Below are positions 45,773 through 54,420 of a DNA stretch of 64,000 nt, piece by piece (position 1 is the stretch's first letter; each line of letters starts with the position of its first letter). The notes below the pieces were generated by a model, which was given only the letters and a program-made list of their open reading frames with translations, was not told the DNA's origin and did no database searches. The position numbers and the translations under genes are program-made. Source of the DNA: Lachnospiraceae bacterium (GTDB taxonomy: Bacteria; Bacillota; Clostridia; Lachnospirales; Lachnospiraceae); contig JAFZZY010000013.1 in assembly GCA_017615545.1 (NCBI GenBank), positions 1 through 64,000 of the forward strand, in the 5' to 3' direction.

Positions 45773-46765
45773 TCACAGTTTGACGATGTGCAGGGTCTCA
45801 AGCCCTTGCTTTCGCCGGTTTTCTGTATCTTGGATCTGCTGACGGATCTGGCCCGTCGGCAGGTATTTCTGCAAAAACTGCGCGTCGATGCGGCGCTGTT
45901 TCACAAACGCATCCGCGAGTTTCGTGTACAGGCCGCCATAGCCCTGAAGAAACAACGCGGGATGGTATTCAACCGCGTAGAACGACAGTCGAAACGGTAA
46001 CGTTTCATATTCGGACAATGCTTTCAGGAAGAACGGAAGTTTTACCACGTTTCCATTGAAGCCGACCGTCTGGCCGGATGCATTGTCCATCAGATAGGCG
46101 ATCACATCCGAATAGCGGTTCTCTTCCGGATGCTCCGCGATCTTTTGCATCATGTGTTCGTGCGCCTGCGTGTCAAACGGCAGACCGCAGTAATACGCTT
46201 CCGGATCCTCGCAAAACGCCTGCCACAGGGCGGCGCCGTTTGTTTCGGATGAGCTGTCGTCCGTGATAAAGATCGTGTCATAGCGATACTCGATATACTC
46301 AGTATCGTACGCGTGATGCATGGAAGCGATCTTCTCAAGGATCACCTCATCCTGGATCTGCTCTTCCGCTCCTGTACGACCTTCCGTCACCTCGGAAACG
46401 TAGCTGAAAACTTCCAGCGCCAGTTCCATGTAGATGAGGTCGGCGCCAAAACCGAACACGCTGTCTGTTCCTTTCGCCCGGTCTCCCTTCGCGGAAAATG
46501 TCAGGCAGTCCGCGCACTCCCGCATCAAAAGCCGCAGGGAATGCTCGCAACTCTTCGGAAGCCTCGTGTCCTCGCTCTGCGTTTCCGCATCGGCAAATGA
46601 ACCTTCGAAGCCGTCTCCAAACGATATCCAGAACATCTCCGGATCCTGTTCCAGCAAAAGCAGGAACAGAGCGTGGAAATAACGATCCAAAGGACGCTCA
46701 GATGTTGCCAGTTCAACCGATAATTCCGAGATCCGGTCTTCGGCCAAACTTCTGCGTTCGATCAT
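45773..46765 (-). CDS. Protein of unknown function, 330 residues
   Basis: No family was recognised. The protein is acidic and cytoplasmic by appearance, with no signal peptide or membrane helix. It is rich in aromatic residues (FWISFGDGFEGSF near 45, YDTEYIEYRYDTIF near 153) and has a basic Gln/Arg-rich C-terminal helix. ATG 46765 has a very good AAGGAGG site, so the gene is real. It stands between a VanZ-like gene and purE with gaps of 28 and 27 bases, suggesting one transcript, but nothing links it to purine chemistry. Confidence 0.7.
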   Translation of the reverse strand: MIERRSLAEDRISELSVELATSERPLDRYFHALFLLLLEQDPEMFWISFGDGFEGSFADAETQSEDTRLPKSCEHSLRLLMRECADCLTFSAKGDRAKGTDSVFGFGADLIYMELALEVFSYVSEVTEGRTGAEEQIQDEVILEKIASMHHAYDTEYIEYRYDTIFITDDSSSETNGAALWQAFCEDPEAYYCGLPFDTQAHEHMMQKIAEHPEENRYSDVIAYLMDNASGQTVGFNGNVVKLPFFLKALSEYETLPFRLSFYAVEYHPALFLQGYGGLYTKLADAFVKQRRIDAQFLQKYLPTGQIRQQIQDTENRRKQGLETLHIVKL

Positions 46766-46793
46766 CGTTACGTCCTCCTTCTACGTTGCGGCT

Positions 46794-47264
46794 CTAAGCC
46801 TTTGCCTTTTTATCCCGGTGCGCCAGCCGGACGAATCCGCGAAAGATCGCGAATAAGATATATCCGAGCACGCCGCCCGCGGTATTTAGGATCAGATCAT
46901 CCACATCGAAGCTGCCCAGGTTGAAGCAAAACTGGATCGTTTCGATCAACAGGCTGAAAAACGCGGAAATGATCAGACAGATCAGGATGTTGGCCTTCTT
47001 CGGAACGGCACATACGAACATACCGAGCGGCATGAACATGACGACATTTCCGAAGATATTCAACAACATGCTGCGGGTGCCTACGATTTCTCTTTGGTTC
47101 CAAAACCGCAGGATCTCTTTAAACGGCTTGAGATTATACCGCGGAGACCCGTCCGCAACATTGTCCATGCGGACACCGAAGCAGGTCACGTAGAACACCA
47201 GCGCCAGGTACAGGAAAAACAGCAGGATCAGGATCCTTCTCTGTTTTTTGGTCAATTGTTTCAT
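46794..47264 (-). CDS. VanZ-like membrane protein
   Basis: The 156 residues form about four membrane helices with the VanZ pattern: YNLKPFKEI, MLLNIFGNVVMFMPLGMF, SLLIETIQFCFNLGSFDVDDLILNTAGGVLGY. VanZ itself gives low-level teicoplanin resistance, but most family members have no known role and no van genes are present. ATG 47264 follows the stop of the 50-residue gene by 5 bases and lacks a strong ribosome site, so translation is probably coupled. Confidence 0.88.
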   Translation of the reverse strand: MKQLTKKQRRILILLFFLYLALVFYVTCFGVRMDNVADGSPRYNLKPFKEILRFWNQREIVGTRSMLLNIFGNVVMFMPLGMFVCAVPKKANILICLIISAFFSLLIETIQFCFNLGSFDVDDLILNTAGGVLGYILFAIFRGFVRLAHRDKKAKA

Positions 47265-47269
47265 CTTAC

Positions 47270-47422
47270 TCAGAATGTGATGTTTTTGCGATTTGCAAGC
47301 GTGTGTGCTCCGTTAATGATCGCAATGATGCCTGCAGCCAAGCCGGTAACTACTACTACAACACCGACAGCGATGCTGCCTGCGCCGGACATTGTCAAAG
47401 AACGATATAACTTCTCTCCCAT
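47270..47422 (-). CDS. 50-residue single-helix membrane peptide
   Basis: ATG 47422 has a strong AAGGAGAT site. The product begins MGEKLYRSLTMSGAGS, continues with one hydrophobic helix rich in Val, Ala and Ile (about 16-38) and ends ANRKNITF. A short N-terminal part plus one helix suggests an inner-membrane micro-protein. It lies between pyrE and the VanZ-like gene, 22 bases after pyrE, and may be a partner of the VanZ-like protein. No family was recognised. Confidence 0.7.
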   Translation of the reverse strand: MGEKLYRSLTMSGAGSIAVGVVVVVTGLAAGIIAIINGAHTLANRKNITF

Positions 47423-47444
47423 GATTTATCTCCTTCTCTTGTAA

Positions 47445-48122
47445 TTATTTTGCACCGTACTGTGCGTAATACTCGTCGATCGCCTTCTTCATAGCGTCGT
47501 CGATGTAGACCTTACCATTGTAGGGCTTGTTGTAGAGGTGCTCAACCACCTCATCCATGGTAACGATGGCGCGTACCTTCATACCGTACTTCTCTTCGAT
47601 CTCATCGAAGGAGCTCTTCTCGCCGGTGCCGCGCTCCTGGCGGTTGACCGATACCATCAGACCGCATACCTTGCACTCAGGAGCTGCGCCCTTGATGATG
47701 GGCATGGTCTCGGCGATGGATTTGCCGGATGTGGTCACGTCCTCGACCATCATGACACGGTCGCCGTCTTTGATCGGGCTTCCGAGGAGGATGCCGACGT
47801 CGCCATGATCTTTAACCTCCTTACGGTTAGAGGAATATCGAACCGTTGCGCCGTACTCTGAGAACAGAGCCATGGAAACGGCCGTAGCAAGCGGGATACC
47901 CTTGTATGCCGGGCCGAAAACGATGTCAAAATCCGTACCGAATTCGGTCGCGATGGCGTTTGCGTAGTACTTTCCGAGTCGCAGAAGCTGCTCGCCGGTG
48001 TTGTAGAAACCGGTGTTGATGAAAAACGGGGACTTACGTCCGCTCTTCGTGATAAACTCACCGAAGCGCAATACCTGGCTGTCCACCATAAACTCGATAA
48101 ACTCTTCCTTGTAACGTTCCAT
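47445..48122 (-). CDS. pyrE: Orotate phosphoribosyltransferase
   Basis: PyrE joins orotate to PRPP giving OMP. The 225 residues include FGPAYKGIPLA, the flexible loop RKEVKDHGD and the PRPP motif VMMVEDVTTSGKS. ATG 48122 has CGGAGG. A promoter lies about 50 bases upstream in the gap after pyrD, so pyrE can be expressed apart from the other pyr genes. No PyrR-binding attenuator was found. Confidence 0.97.
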   Translation of the reverse strand: MERYKEEFIEFMVDSQVLRFGEFITKSGRKSPFFINTGFYNTGEQLLRLGKYYANAIATEFGTDFDIVFGPAYKGIPLATAVSMALFSEYGATVRYSSNRKEVKDHGDVGILLGSPIKDGDRVMMVEDVTTSGKSIAETMPIIKGAAPECKVCGLMVSVNRQERGTGEKSSFDEIEEKYGMKVRAIVTMDEVVEHLYNKPYNGKVYIDDAMKKAIDEYYAQYGAK

Positions 48123-48168
48123 TTAGGATACCTCCGTGAAATTACAATTTGTTGATCGCTGCGCAATC

Positions 48169-48198
48169 ATTCTATCATAAAAACCATCGAATTTGCAA
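48169..48198 (-). promoter_or_regulatory. Promoter of pyrE
   Basis: Minus strand: TTGCAA, 18 bases ending in TGA, then TAGAAT, an extended -10 arrangement. It lies wholly in the 90-base gap between pyrD and pyrE. Confidence 0.65.
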
Positions 48199-48212
48199 GT
48201 ACTTCCGACGGC

Positions 48213-49124
48213 TTATGACTCTTTTGCAAGCTTGCCGATGATCTGATTTATGTCTTCGCATTTGTGGCGGATCAGGTAGTCTTCGATACCCTTAGCGACT
48301 TCCACAGTCGCGTACGGATTGAAGAAATTCGCCGTTCCGACGCTGACTGCCGTCGCGCCGGCAAGCAGGAACTCCAGCGCATCGGCTGCGCAGGCAATAC
48401 CGCCCATGCCGATGATCGGGATGGAAACCGCGCGGGCTACCTGGTAGACCATGCGGACCGCTACGGGTTTGATCGCCGGACCGGACAGGCCGCCTGTCTT
48501 ATTTGCCAGGGCAAATGTCTGGCGCTCCACGTCGATCTTCATGCCGGTAAGCGTGTTGATCAGGGACAATGCGTCGGCTCCGCCGGCTTCCGCCGCACGT
48601 GCCATCACAGTGATGTCCGTCACGTTCGGCGAGAGTTTCATGATGACGGGCTGTTTCGCGTGGCTCTTCACCGCGCGTGTGATCGCTTCGACCGCCTTCG
48701 GGTCCTGACCGAACGCGATGCCGCCCTCTTTGACATTCGGGCAGGAAATATTGATCTCCAGCAGGTCGACCGGCTCGTCCGCCAGACGATCTACCACTGC
48801 AAGATACTCTTCCGTCGTATGTCCGCAGACATTGACGATCACCTTCGTATCATACTGTTTGAGGAACTGCAGGTCACGCTTGCAGAACACTTCCACGCCG
48901 GGGTTCTGAAGGCCGATGGCGTTCAGCATGCCGGAGGCGGTCTCTACGATGCGGGGCGTCGGATTGCCGGGCCAGGGTACATTGGCCACGCCCTTCGTAA
49001 CCACGCCGCCGAGGGCGGACAGGTCGACGAATTCACTGTATTCCATACCGGAACCAAACGTTCCGGACGCTTCAAGCACGGGGTTTTTCAGCTCCACGCC
49101 CGCGATATTTACGGATGTCTTCAT
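48213..49124 (-). CDS. pyrD: Dihydroorotate dehydrogenase B, catalytic subunit
   Basis: PyrD (PyrDB class 1B) oxidises dihydroorotate with FMN and passes electrons to PyrK and NAD+. The 303 residues include NPVLEASGTFG, NPGVEVF, INISCPNVKEGG (active-site Cys) and PIIGMGGI. ATG 49124 shares one base with the stop codon of the HAD-PyrK gene (TGATG), so the two subunits are translationally coupled. Confidence 0.97.
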   Translation of the reverse strand: MKTSVNIAGVELKNPVLEASGTFGSGMEYSEFVDLSALGGVVTKGVANVPWPGNPTPRIVETASGMLNAIGLQNPGVEVFCKRDLQFLKQYDTKVIVNVCGHTTEEYLAVVDRLADEPVDLLEINISCPNVKEGGIAFGQDPKAVEAITRAVKSHAKQPVIMKLSPNVTDITVMARAAEAGGADALSLINTLTGMKIDVERQTFALANKTGGLSGPAIKPVAVRMVYQVARAVSIPIIGMGGIACAADALEFLLAGATAVSVGTANFFNPYATVEVAKGIEDYLIRHKCEDINQIIGKLAKES

Positions 49125-50557
49125 CAGAGTACCACCTCCGTCGCATCAAAGACGGGACCGTCTTTGCAGATTCTCTTATTGTGTACCTGCGAGTGGTCGT
49201 CCACTTCGACACTCTGACAGACACAGCCTAAGCAGGCGCCGACGCCACAGGCCATCTTTTCTTCCATGGAGACATAGCAGGTAATGTTGTTTTTTTCGGC
49301 AAATGCTTTGATCGCGCGCAGCATGGGTGTTGGGCCGCAGGCGTAGATCACATCCGCCGTCAGACCGTTTGCCTCGATCGCATTGAGGACATTGCCCTTC
49401 GTGCCCGCGCTGCCGTCTTCCGTCGCTATAACAACGGTTGCGTACGGCTCGAAATCCTCGTTCAAAAACAGGACGTCGCGGTAACCGAGCACGGCCATGA
49501 TGTTTTCTTTTGCCATGCCCTGTGCGCTCAGTTTCTTCGCCATCTCGAGCATCGGAGGGATGCCGATGCCGCCGCCGATCAGGAAGGCTTTGCTATCTGT
49601 GCGGGTCGGGAAACCATTGCCCAGAGGGCCCAAGATCTCGATCGGGTCGCCTGCCTGATATTTGGAAAATGCGTCGGTGCCGAAGCCTGCCACGCGGTAT
49701 ACGATGCGCAGCGTGCCGGCAAACTTATCGACCTCGCAGAGGCTGATGGGACGCGGCAACAGGTGCGCGCCGTCGTTGGTGTATACAGAAATGAACTGGC
49801 CGGCTTTTGCGAAGGCGGCGATGCCAAAAGCTTCGATCACCATGCTGTAGATGCCGTCGCACAGTTTTTCCTGGGAAACCACTTTTGCAGTGATCTTTTG
49901 TTTCATTTTATCCTCCTGTCCGAAGAAGAAAGCGTCTGCAACCCGGGGCAATGCGTCGATCGAAGGGATCGTAAGCGTGCCCTTCGGAATGGTGCCAAAA
50001 CCATAGGATGCGTGGATGAAGCGGATGCCGGCGCGGGACGCCGCCATGTAGTCCGCATAGATATCACCGACGTAGACCGCCCGTGTCAGGTGCTCATCTT
50101 CAACTACCTTCTTGATGTTATCCCATTTCGGCAGACCGGTGTCACCCGCAGCGAGCTTTCCGTCAAAATACTGCCACATGTTGTGGTGGTTCAAAAAGGA
50201 TTCGATGTAACCGCACTGGCAGTTGCTGACGATGTACAATTTGTACTTCTTTCTCAGTTCTGTCAAAGTCTCGACCAGGTTCGGGTAGAGCTCGCCGCCG
50301 AGACGCTCCAGGGTAGCGATCTCATTGTCCATCGCGCGCTGAAAGAGGTCAGTCCGTTCATCATCCGGCATGTCGGGCAGCAGTTTCTTCGCGATGTCCG
50401 GAAGCAGCATGCCCATCACGCTGTGGATGTCATCCGCGGTCAATGTAAGCGAAAGCCCGGGATGCTGCGCGAACACCTCGTTCCACGCCGTCGCCACATG
50501 CTCTGCGGAATCCCAAAGCGTTCCGTCCAGGTCAAATAATATACCGTAATTACTCAT
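49124..50557 (-). CDS. pyrK: Fusion of HAD hydrolase and dihydroorotate dehydrogenase subunit PyrK
   Basis: One open frame of 477 residues joins two complete proteins. Residues 1-217 are an HAD phosphatase of the Gph type: FDLDGTLWDS, VSNCQCGY, GLPKWDNI and VGDIYADY are the four motifs. Residues 218-477 are PyrK: FAD-binding RPISLCEV, GGGIGIPPMLEM for NAD, and the 2Fe-2S cluster Cys in CGVGACLGCVC. At the junction a perfect AGGAGG lies 5 bases before an in-frame ATG (49906), so a free PyrK can also be made. ATG 50557 was chosen over GTG 50563 because the GAGG ribosome site overlaps the latter. Such a fusion is unusual. Confidence 0.92.
   Translation of the reverse strand: MSNYGILFDLDGTLWDSAEHVATAWNEVFAQHPGLSLTLTADDIHSVMGMLLPDIAKKLLPDMPDDERTDLFQRAMDNEIATLERLGGELYPNLVETLTELRKKYKLYIVSNCQCGYIESFLNHHNMWQYFDGKLAAGDTGLPKWDNIKKVVEDEHLTRAVYVGDIYADYMAASRAGIRFIHASYGFGTIPKGTLTIPSIDALPRVADAFFFGQEDKMKQKITAKVVSQEKLCDGIYSMVIEAFGIAAFAKAGQFISVYTNDGAHLLPRPISLCEVDKFAGTLRIVYRVAGFGTDAFSKYQAGDPIEILGPLGNGFPTRTDSKAFLIGGGIGIPPMLEMAKKLSAQGMAKENIMAVLGYRDVLFLNEDFEPYATVVIATEDGSAGTKGNVLNAIEANGLTADVIYACGPTPMLRAIKAFAEKNNITCYVSMEEKMACGVGACLGCVCQSVEVDDHSQVHNKRICKDGPVFDATEVVL
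49904..49917 (-). promoter_or_regulatory. Internal ribosome-binding site and start for stand-alone PyrK
   Basis: AGGAGG-ATAAA-ATG occurs inside the HAD-PyrK frame, exactly where the PyrK family sequence begins (MKQKITAKV). A protein starting here has 260 residues, the usual PyrK length. The site codes for Gln-Glu-Asp in the fused product. Confidence 0.75.
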
Positions 50558-50569
50558 CTTCACCTCTGT

Positions 50570-50603
50570 AAAAAAGGGAACCGTTTTATGATTTCCGGTT
50601 CCC
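50570..50603 (-). terminator. Terminator between the zinc-ribbon gene and HAD-pyrK
   Basis: GGGAACCG and CGGTTCCC form an 8-base-pair stem with a 12-base loop, followed on the minus strand by TTTTTT. The ribosome site of HAD-pyrK begins only a few bases later, so this may act as a partial terminator or attenuator inside the pyr group. Confidence 0.75.
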
Positions 50604-50628
50604 CTGGCTCGCAGCCACGACCGGCTGC

Positions 50629-50796
50629 TTATAGATCAAACATATCGTTTATTTTTTCTTCGTCGCTTCGATTATCCTCGGCAACACCCTCAACGATCGA
50701 GAAAAGAGAATTACACTTATAGCACTGATAGGTACCGTCCGGGTTCTCCATGATGAATTTCTCGCCGCAGAAAGGGCAATACTCGGCTCTTTTCAT
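50629..50796 (-). CDS. 55-residue zinc-ribbon protein
   Basis: ATG 50796 lies behind AAGGAGG. The short product reads MKRAEYCPFCGEKF... with CYKCNSLF, giving a CxxC-x17-CxxC zinc ribbon (Cys7, 10, 26, 29), followed by an acidic tail ending INDMFDL. Proteins of this kind can be RNA polymerase or ribosome-associated adaptors, but no specific family was recognised. It lies 77 bases after pyrF and directly before a terminator. Confidence 0.75.
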   Translation of the reverse strand: MKRAEYCPFCGEKFIMENPDGTYQCYKCNSLFSIVEGVAEDNRSDEEKINDMFDL

Positions 50797-50873
50797 TCTA
50801 CATTCGCCTCCTTATGGTCAGGTCCCACACACAATATCCGGGAAACACAAGTACCAGATTCATGGTAACACAA

Positions 50874-51812
50874 TTACTTCGCGATGTCAACATGCGCAGC
50901 GATATCTGCGATCATATCTTCGGTCGCTTTTCTCGATGCCTGCGCGAAGTTTTCGGGGCCGAATTCCTTGTATTTGTCGGCCTTATATGCAGCGATGATG
51001 CCGCGGGAAGAATTGACGATCGCGCCCAGTCCGTCCTCGTTGAAGTACGGAGCCAGATCTGCCGCCGTTCCGCCCTGTGCGCCGTAGCCCGGCACCAGAA
51101 TGTACGCGCGCTTCATGATCTTACGCAGCACCGCGCCCATCTCGGGATAGGTCGCTCCGACAACTGCGCCGACTGCACTGTAACCGTGGCGGCCAATGTA
51201 TTCTGCGCCCCATTTATCGACCATCTCACCGACGATCTCATACAGCGGACGTCCGCCGTCTACGATACGATCCTGGAACTCACCGCTCGAAGGGTTCGAA
51301 GTCTTCACCAGTACGAAGATACCCTTATTCTCTTCCTTGCAGACCTTTACGAACGGAAGCACACCGTCCGAACCGAGGTAAGGATTCACCGTTGCGAAAT
51401 CCTCACGGAAGCCCGGCGCAAAAGCCTCGCCGGCCAGGGGCGCGTGGCCCAGGTGGCCGATCGCATAAGCGGCCGAGGTCGAACCGATGTCACCACGCTT
51501 GATATCGCCGATGACAACGAGCTCCTTCTCCTTGCAATAGTTGACGGTCTTAACGAACGCTTCCACGCCCGGCAGGCCAAACTGCTCATACATCGCTATC
51601 TGCGGCTTCACCGCCGGGATCAGGTCATAGACCGCGTCCACGATCTGCTTGTTGAACTGCCAGATCGCCTCGGCAGCGCCTTCGGCCGTCACACCATGCT
51701 CAGCGAACGCCTTCTCCTTTATATGTTCAGGAACATACGCCAGCATCGGGTCCAGTCCCACAACAACGGGTGCCTTTTTAGCGATGATCTTCTCGATCAG
51801 TGTATCAATCAT
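50874..51812 (-). CDS. pyrF: Orotidine 5'-phosphate decarboxylase
   Basis: PyrF makes UMP from OMP. The 312 residues belong to the longer type 2 group: VVVGLDPMLAYVP at the start, the catalytic DIKRGDIGSTS near residue 109 and GYGAQGG near 247. ATG 51812 has an AGGAGAAC site, 33 bases after pyrC. Confidence 0.96.
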   Translation of the reverse strand: MIDTLIEKIIAKKAPVVVGLDPMLAYVPEHIKEKAFAEHGVTAEGAAEAIWQFNKQIVDAVYDLIPAVKPQIAMYEQFGLPGVEAFVKTVNYCKEKELVVIGDIKRGDIGSTSAAYAIGHLGHAPLAGEAFAPGFREDFATVNPYLGSDGVLPFVKVCKEENKGIFVLVKTSNPSSGEFQDRIVDGGRPLYEIVGEMVDKWGAEYIGRHGYSAVGAVVGATYPEMGAVLRKIMKRAYILVPGYGAQGGTAADLAPYFNEDGLGAIVNSSRGIIAAYKADKYKEFGPENFAQASRKATEDMIADIAAHVDIAK

Positions 51813-51845
51813 ATCTGTTCTCCTAATATGCCTCTATTTCGCGTT

Positions 51846-53129
51846 TTAAGCCTTGTATACGACATTTCCGTCCACGATGGTATAAACGACCTTTCCGTAG
51901 ACTTCCTTGCCGTTAAACGGCGTATTGTGTCCCTTCGACACAAAGGTGCTTGCATCGATCGTGTAATGTGCTTCGGGGTCAATGATCGTGATATCCGCAG
52001 CCTTTCCCACGCCGAGCGTTCCGCGGTCGACCTTAAGTACCTTTGCGGGGGTCATGCTCATGCGCTCTGCCATCTGCATCGGGGTCAGGTAACCCGGACG
52101 CACCAGATTGGTAATGGTCAGACAAACGGCGGTCTCGGACCCGACGATCCCGAACGGTGCCGTAGCGATACCGCGTTCTTTTTCTTCCGCGCTGTGCGGT
52201 GCATGGTCGGTGGAGATCGTGTCGATCGTTCCGTCCGCCAGGCCCTCGATCAGAGCCTGCACATCCTGCTTCGTGCGAAGCGGCGGGTTCATCTTAAAGT
52301 TTGCGTCATCGGAAGTGATCTCGTCGCAGGTCATGCTGAAATGGTGCGGGCAGACCTCAGCGGTCACCTTTACGCCATCCGCCTTCGCTTTGCGGACCAT
52401 CTCTACGCTATCTGCCGTCGAGCAGTGACACAGGTGCAGTCTCGCACCGGTCTCCTTCGCCAGCAGGATATCTCTTGCAACAATGATATCTTCTACTGCG
52501 TTCGGTATTCCTTCGACGCCGATCTTTTGGGCTACCGGGCCCGCATTGATCGCGCCCTTACCCACTAAGTTTTTATCTTCACAGTGCGCCATGACAACGA
52601 TATCGTTCTCTTTCGCGCGCATCATGCCTTCGCGATAGACCATCGAGTTCATGACGGACTTTCCGTCCTCGCTAATCGCGTAGGCGCCGGCTTCCTTCAT
52701 GGCTGCGACATCCGTCGGCTCCACTCCGATCTGTCCCATAGTCACGGCGCCGACCGGGTAAATGCGGATCGGTGATACCGCTTTTGCCTTCTCGACCTCA
52801 AAGCGGACCATTTCCGCCGAGTCGATGACCGGCTTGGTGTTCGGCATGGGACATACGCCCGTGAAACCGCCCTTAGCGCAAGATTTTGAACCGGTCTCGA
52901 TCGTCTCTTTGTATTCGAAACCGGGCTCACGGAAGTGCACGTGCAGATCGATCAGGCCGGGCATCACATACATGCCTTTCGCATCGATGACATCGGCACC
53001 GGCGAGTTCATACGTTTCGCCCTCCTTGCAAACAGCGGCGATCACGCCGTCCTTCACATAGAGATCCCGAACGCCGTCAATGGCATTGGCAGGATCCAGC
53101 ACTCTTCCGTTCTTAATGATCAGATTCAT
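51846..53129 (-). CDS. pyrC: Dihydroorotase
   Basis: PyrC cyclises carbamoyl aspartate to dihydroorotate. The 427 residues are of the long bacterial type (PyrC class I): zinc ligands in DLHVHFREPG (about 61-70), HCED near 180, HLCHCSTADS near 235 and the Asp of STDHAPHS near 305. ATG 53129 lies 22 bases after trpS. carAB and pyrB are not in the window. Confidence 0.96.
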   Translation of the reverse strand: MNLIIKNGRVLDPANAIDGVRDLYVKDGVIAAVCKEGETYELAGADVIDAKGMYVMPGLIDLHVHFREPGFEYKETIETGSKSCAKGGFTGVCPMPNTKPVIDSAEMVRFEVEKAKAVSPIRIYPVGAVTMGQIGVEPTDVAAMKEAGAYAISEDGKSVMNSMVYREGMMRAKENDIVVMAHCEDKNLVGKGAINAGPVAQKIGVEGIPNAVEDIIVARDILLAKETGARLHLCHCSTADSVEMVRKAKADGVKVTAEVCPHHFSMTCDEITSDDANFKMNPPLRTKQDVQALIEGLADGTIDTISTDHAPHSAEEKERGIATAPFGIVGSETAVCLTITNLVRPGYLTPMQMAERMSMTPAKVLKVDRGTLGVGKAADITIIDPEAHYTIDASTFVSKGHNTPFNGKEVYGKVVYTIVDGNVVYKA

Positions 53130-53151
53130 AGATTGCCTTTCTGTAAAACGA

Positions 53152-54237
53152 TCAGGAATTATACTTCTTCGCCTGCTCAGCGATCAACTCAGCGTCATCG
53201 AAGTAGTTGATCTTCATGGCAGCCTTCATCTCAGACAGAGTCTGCGCGGCAGCCTCACGCGCGATATCGCTGCCCTTCTTGAGGATGTTGTAAACCTCGG
53301 GGATATCCTTCTCATATTCTTTTCTGCGCTTACGGATCGGCTCGAGTTCCTCCTGCATTACGGAGTTCAGAAAACGTTTGATCTTCACGTCGCCCAGACC
53401 GCCGCGCATGTAGTGCGCCTTCATCTCGTCGAGGTTTGCGTAATCCGGGAAATAACGCTCGAAATGCTCGTCACGGCAGAAAGCATCCAGGTAGGTAAAT
53501 ACCGGGTTGCCCTCGACCTGGCCGGGATCGCTGACCTTCAAATGATTCGGGTCGGTGAACATGCTCATGATCTTCTTCTGCACTTCATCCGCAGGATCGG
53601 AAAGGTAGATGCAGTTTCCGAGGGACTTACTCATCTTCGCCTTACCGTCAATACCAGGCAGACGCAGGCAGGCCTTGTTATCCGAAAGCATCGCATCGGG
53701 CTCTACCAGCACGTCGCCGTAGATCTGGTTGAACTTACGCACGATCTCACGAGCCTGCTCGATCATGGGTAGCTGGTCCTCTCCAACCGGAACGGTCGTC
53801 GCCTTAAACGCAGTGATATCTGCGGTCTGGCTGACCGGGTAGGTGAAGAAACCTACGGGCAATGTATTCTGGAAGCCACGCATCTGGATCTCGTTTTTAA
53901 CCGTAGGGTTTCTCTGCAGTCTCGCTACGGTAACGAGGTTCATGTAGTAGAATGTCATCTCCGTCAGCTCGGAAACGTAAGACTGAACGAAGAGGTTCGA
54001 CTTCGTCGGATCGAGTCCTGCGGACAGGTAGTCCAGTGCTACTTCGATAACATTCTGACGGATCTTCTCAGGGTTGTCGGCATTGTCCGTAAGTGCCTGA
54101 GCATCCGCTATCATAATAAAAATACGATCATACTCACCGGAATTCTGCAGTTCCACACGGCGGCGGAGTGAGCCGACATAGTGACCTACATGCAGTTTAC
54201 CGGTAGGACGATCGCCTGTTAAAATAATCTTTCCCAT
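53152..54237 (-). CDS. trpS: Tryptophanyl-tRNA synthetase
   Basis: TrpS charges tRNA-Trp. The 361 residues include the HIGH-type motif [12 protein letters not shown] near residue 12 and KMSKSLGN near 195. ATG 54237 follows AAGGAG; the longer open frame upstream runs through the promoter and was rejected. A promoter lies about 55 bases before the start, leaving a leader too short for a T-box. The pyr genes follow closely, so the two pathways may share a transcript. Confidence 0.96.
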   Translation of the reverse strand: MGKIILTGDRPTGKLHVGHYVGSLRRRVELQNSGEYDRIFIMIADAQALTDNADNPEKIRQNVIEVALDYLSAGLDPTKSNLFVQSYVSELTEMTFYYMNLVTVARLQRNPTVKNEIQMRGFQNTLPVGFFTYPVSQTADITAFKATTVPVGEDQLPMIEQAREIVRKFNQIYGDVLVEPDAMLSDNKACLRLPGIDGKAKMSKSLGNCIYLSDPADEVQKKIMSMFTDPNHLKVSDPGQVEGNPVFTYLDAFCRDEHFERYFPDYANLDEMKAHYMRGGLGDVKIKRFLNSVMQEELEPIRKRRKEYEKDIPEVYNILKKGSDIAREAAAQTLSEMKAAMKINYFDDAELIAEQAKKYNS

Positions 54238-54291
54238 AACTGTCTCCTTGATACTTATGCGCTGAAAAATCCTTTGCGCATTGCTCTTATT

Positions 54292-54320
54292 AGTATATCG
54301 AATACGCGGCCTTTCGTCAA
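54292..54320 (-). promoter_or_regulatory. Promoter of trpS-pyrC-pyrF
   Basis: Minus strand: TTGACG, 17 bases, TATACT. The short leader contains an ATGCGC/GCGCAT stem of 6 base pairs but no T-box features (no specifier or antiterminator). Confidence 0.8.
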
Positions 54321-54356
54321 TCCTATTTATGACCGAATTTCTGCCCGTTTTCTTTC

Positions 54357-54389
54357 GTAAAAAGGAGGCGTCACAGTGGACACCTCCTT
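54357..54389 (-). terminator. Terminator of the large surface protein gene
   Basis: AAGGAGG and CCTCCTT pair around a 14-base loop, followed by TTTTT on the minus strand. A second small stem, CCGGTC-GAAT-GACCGG at 54397-54412, lies between it and the stop codon. Confidence 0.75.
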
Positions 54390-54420
54390 CTTTCAACCGG
54401 TCATTCGACCGGAACTTTAT

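Noticed and set aside
46794-47264. Glycopeptide resistance from the VanZ-like gene
   Set aside because: No other van genes are present, and most VanZ-family proteins have no resistance role.
49124-50557. Suspicion that HAD-PyrK is a sequencing frameshift artefact
   Set aside because: Both domains are complete and in the same frame without a frame change; only loss of a stop codon is needed. It remains worth resequencing, but the fusion is reported as seen.
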